A DNA stretch of 6,636 nucleotides from DAIDJM01 sp964250215 (GTDB lineage Bacteria; Pseudomonadota; Alphaproteobacteria; Acetobacterales; Acetobacteraceae): assembly GCA_964250215.1 (NCBI GenBank), contig CAXUEX010000149.1:1-6636 (forward strand), in the 5' to 3' direction. The notes under the pieces were generated by a model that worked only from the letters and a program-made list of their open reading frames with translations, did no database searches and was not told the DNA's origin. How positions within the stretch are numbered: the first letter of the stretch is position 1; every line of letters starts with the position of its first letter. Of this stretch, positions 6,351 to 6,636 are shown piece by piece. The position numbers and the translations under genes are program-made.

Positions 6351-6561
6351 GATCCGTCGCAGGGCAGGCGGGGCGGCCGCGCCAGACCTGACTCCAACCG
6401 GCAACACCGCGGCAAACCCTTGTCTCATTACGAAAAAAATAGCTGACGCGCCGAAGCTTCCGCCGGCAATGGGGCTGGCGCGCGCGCCGCATCCCTCGTA
6501 AGCGTGGCCGGCGGACGCGCTTGGCCGTTCCTTTTCCCGTTATATCCACTATGGAGAGATC
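6351..6561. other. intergenic region between acetyltransferase and the signal-peptide gene
   Basis: These 211 nt hold no convincing gene. An A-rich patch lies at 6429-6440 and a T-rich, lower-GC stretch at 6527-6550 just before the next gene, where its promoter would be expected. TTGGCC (6521-6526) and TATATC (6541-6546) resemble promoter boxes but are only 14 nt apart, too close for a standard sigma-70 promoter. No G/C hairpin with a U-run is visible after the acetyltransferase stop. Confidence 0.4.
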
Positions 6562-6636
6562 ATGAAGCTCCCCCTGATGACCGCGGCGCTGGCCGCTGCC
6601 GCGCTGGCCGCGGCGGAAGCGTTCGCCTTTTCAGGC
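6562..6636 (+). CDS. partial CDS, N-terminal signal peptide of an exported protein
   Basis: An ATG at 6562-6564 opens a frame of 25 codons that runs off the window. The residues start MKLPLM and continue into an Ala/Leu-rich hydrophobic core ending AEAFAFSG. That is a classic Sec signal peptide: Lys near the N-terminus, a hydrophobic stretch, then a likely cleavage after an A-x-A-type motif near residues 20-22. GGAGAG (6553-6558) lies 3 nt before the ATG, with GGAG itself 5 nt away, so the start is well supported. The mature protein is outside the window, so it could be a periplasmic, secreted or outer-membrane protein; the family is unknown. Confidence 0.7.
   Translation, partial: MKLPLMTAALAAAALAAAEAFAFSG

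Noticed and set aside
5562..6428. Minus-strand open frame of 288 codons antisense to the acetyltransferase
   Set aside because: The plus strand carries an intact GNAT with its motifs; the antisense frame shows no family features and runs through the intergenic hairpins.
6429..6460. A-run (T-run on the minus strand) next to the GAAGCTTC palindrome as a minus-strand terminator
   Set aside because: The stem is only a short 8-bp palindrome without a proper loop, set apart from the T-run, and no minus-strand gene ends there.
6521..6546. TTGGCC and TATATC as a sigma-70 promoter for the signal-peptide gene
   Set aside because: The spacing of 14 nt is too short and the match at -35 is weak; the promoter may be of another class or elsewhere.

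Overview
The window is GC-rich (roughly two thirds G+C by eye), with dense coding and strong G/C preference at third codon positions. Together with the gene content this suggests a free-living alphaproteobacterium, perhaps of the Acetobacterales/Rhodospirillales type. That placement is inference; no rRNA or marker gene is present.

Layout: most of the window is a minus-strand cluster transcribed right to left. An HlyB-like type I secretion ABC exporter (3388-5640) is followed after 3 nt by its HlyD-like membrane-fusion adaptor (1909-3384). An 81-nt spacer with a nested inverted repeat comes next, then a 582-residue Sel1-repeat solenoid protein (79-1827). A possible further gene starts at a GTG that overlaps the sel1 stop codon (GTGA, 79-82) and leaves the window at its left edge. 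On the plus strand, divergent from the exporter, is a GNAT acetyltransferase of the phosphinothricin/methionine-sulfoximine acetyltransferase type (5844-6350). The last 75 bases (6562-6636) are the start of another plus-strand gene that encodes a signal peptide.

The exporter and adaptor form two of the three parts of a type I secretion system. The outer-membrane TolC-like part and the exported substrate are not in the window. The exporter carries a C39-like N-terminal domain with no Cys or His, so it should dock an unprocessed (for example RTX-type) substrate rather than cleave a leader peptide. The Sel1 protein has no signal peptide and is probably a cytoplasmic scaffold or regulator linked to this system; its exact job cannot be read from sequence.

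The most interesting non-coding sequence is the 203-nt divergent region 5641-5843. It holds a near-perfect 29-nt inverted repeat and, on the minus strand, a textbook intrinsic-terminator shape (7-bp stem followed by seven U) upstream of the exporter gene. This could be a leader attenuator or an insulator. I did not find a convincing wholly new system. The very long plus-strand open frame (1870-6201) is explained as a codon-aligned antisense shadow of the two secretion genes.
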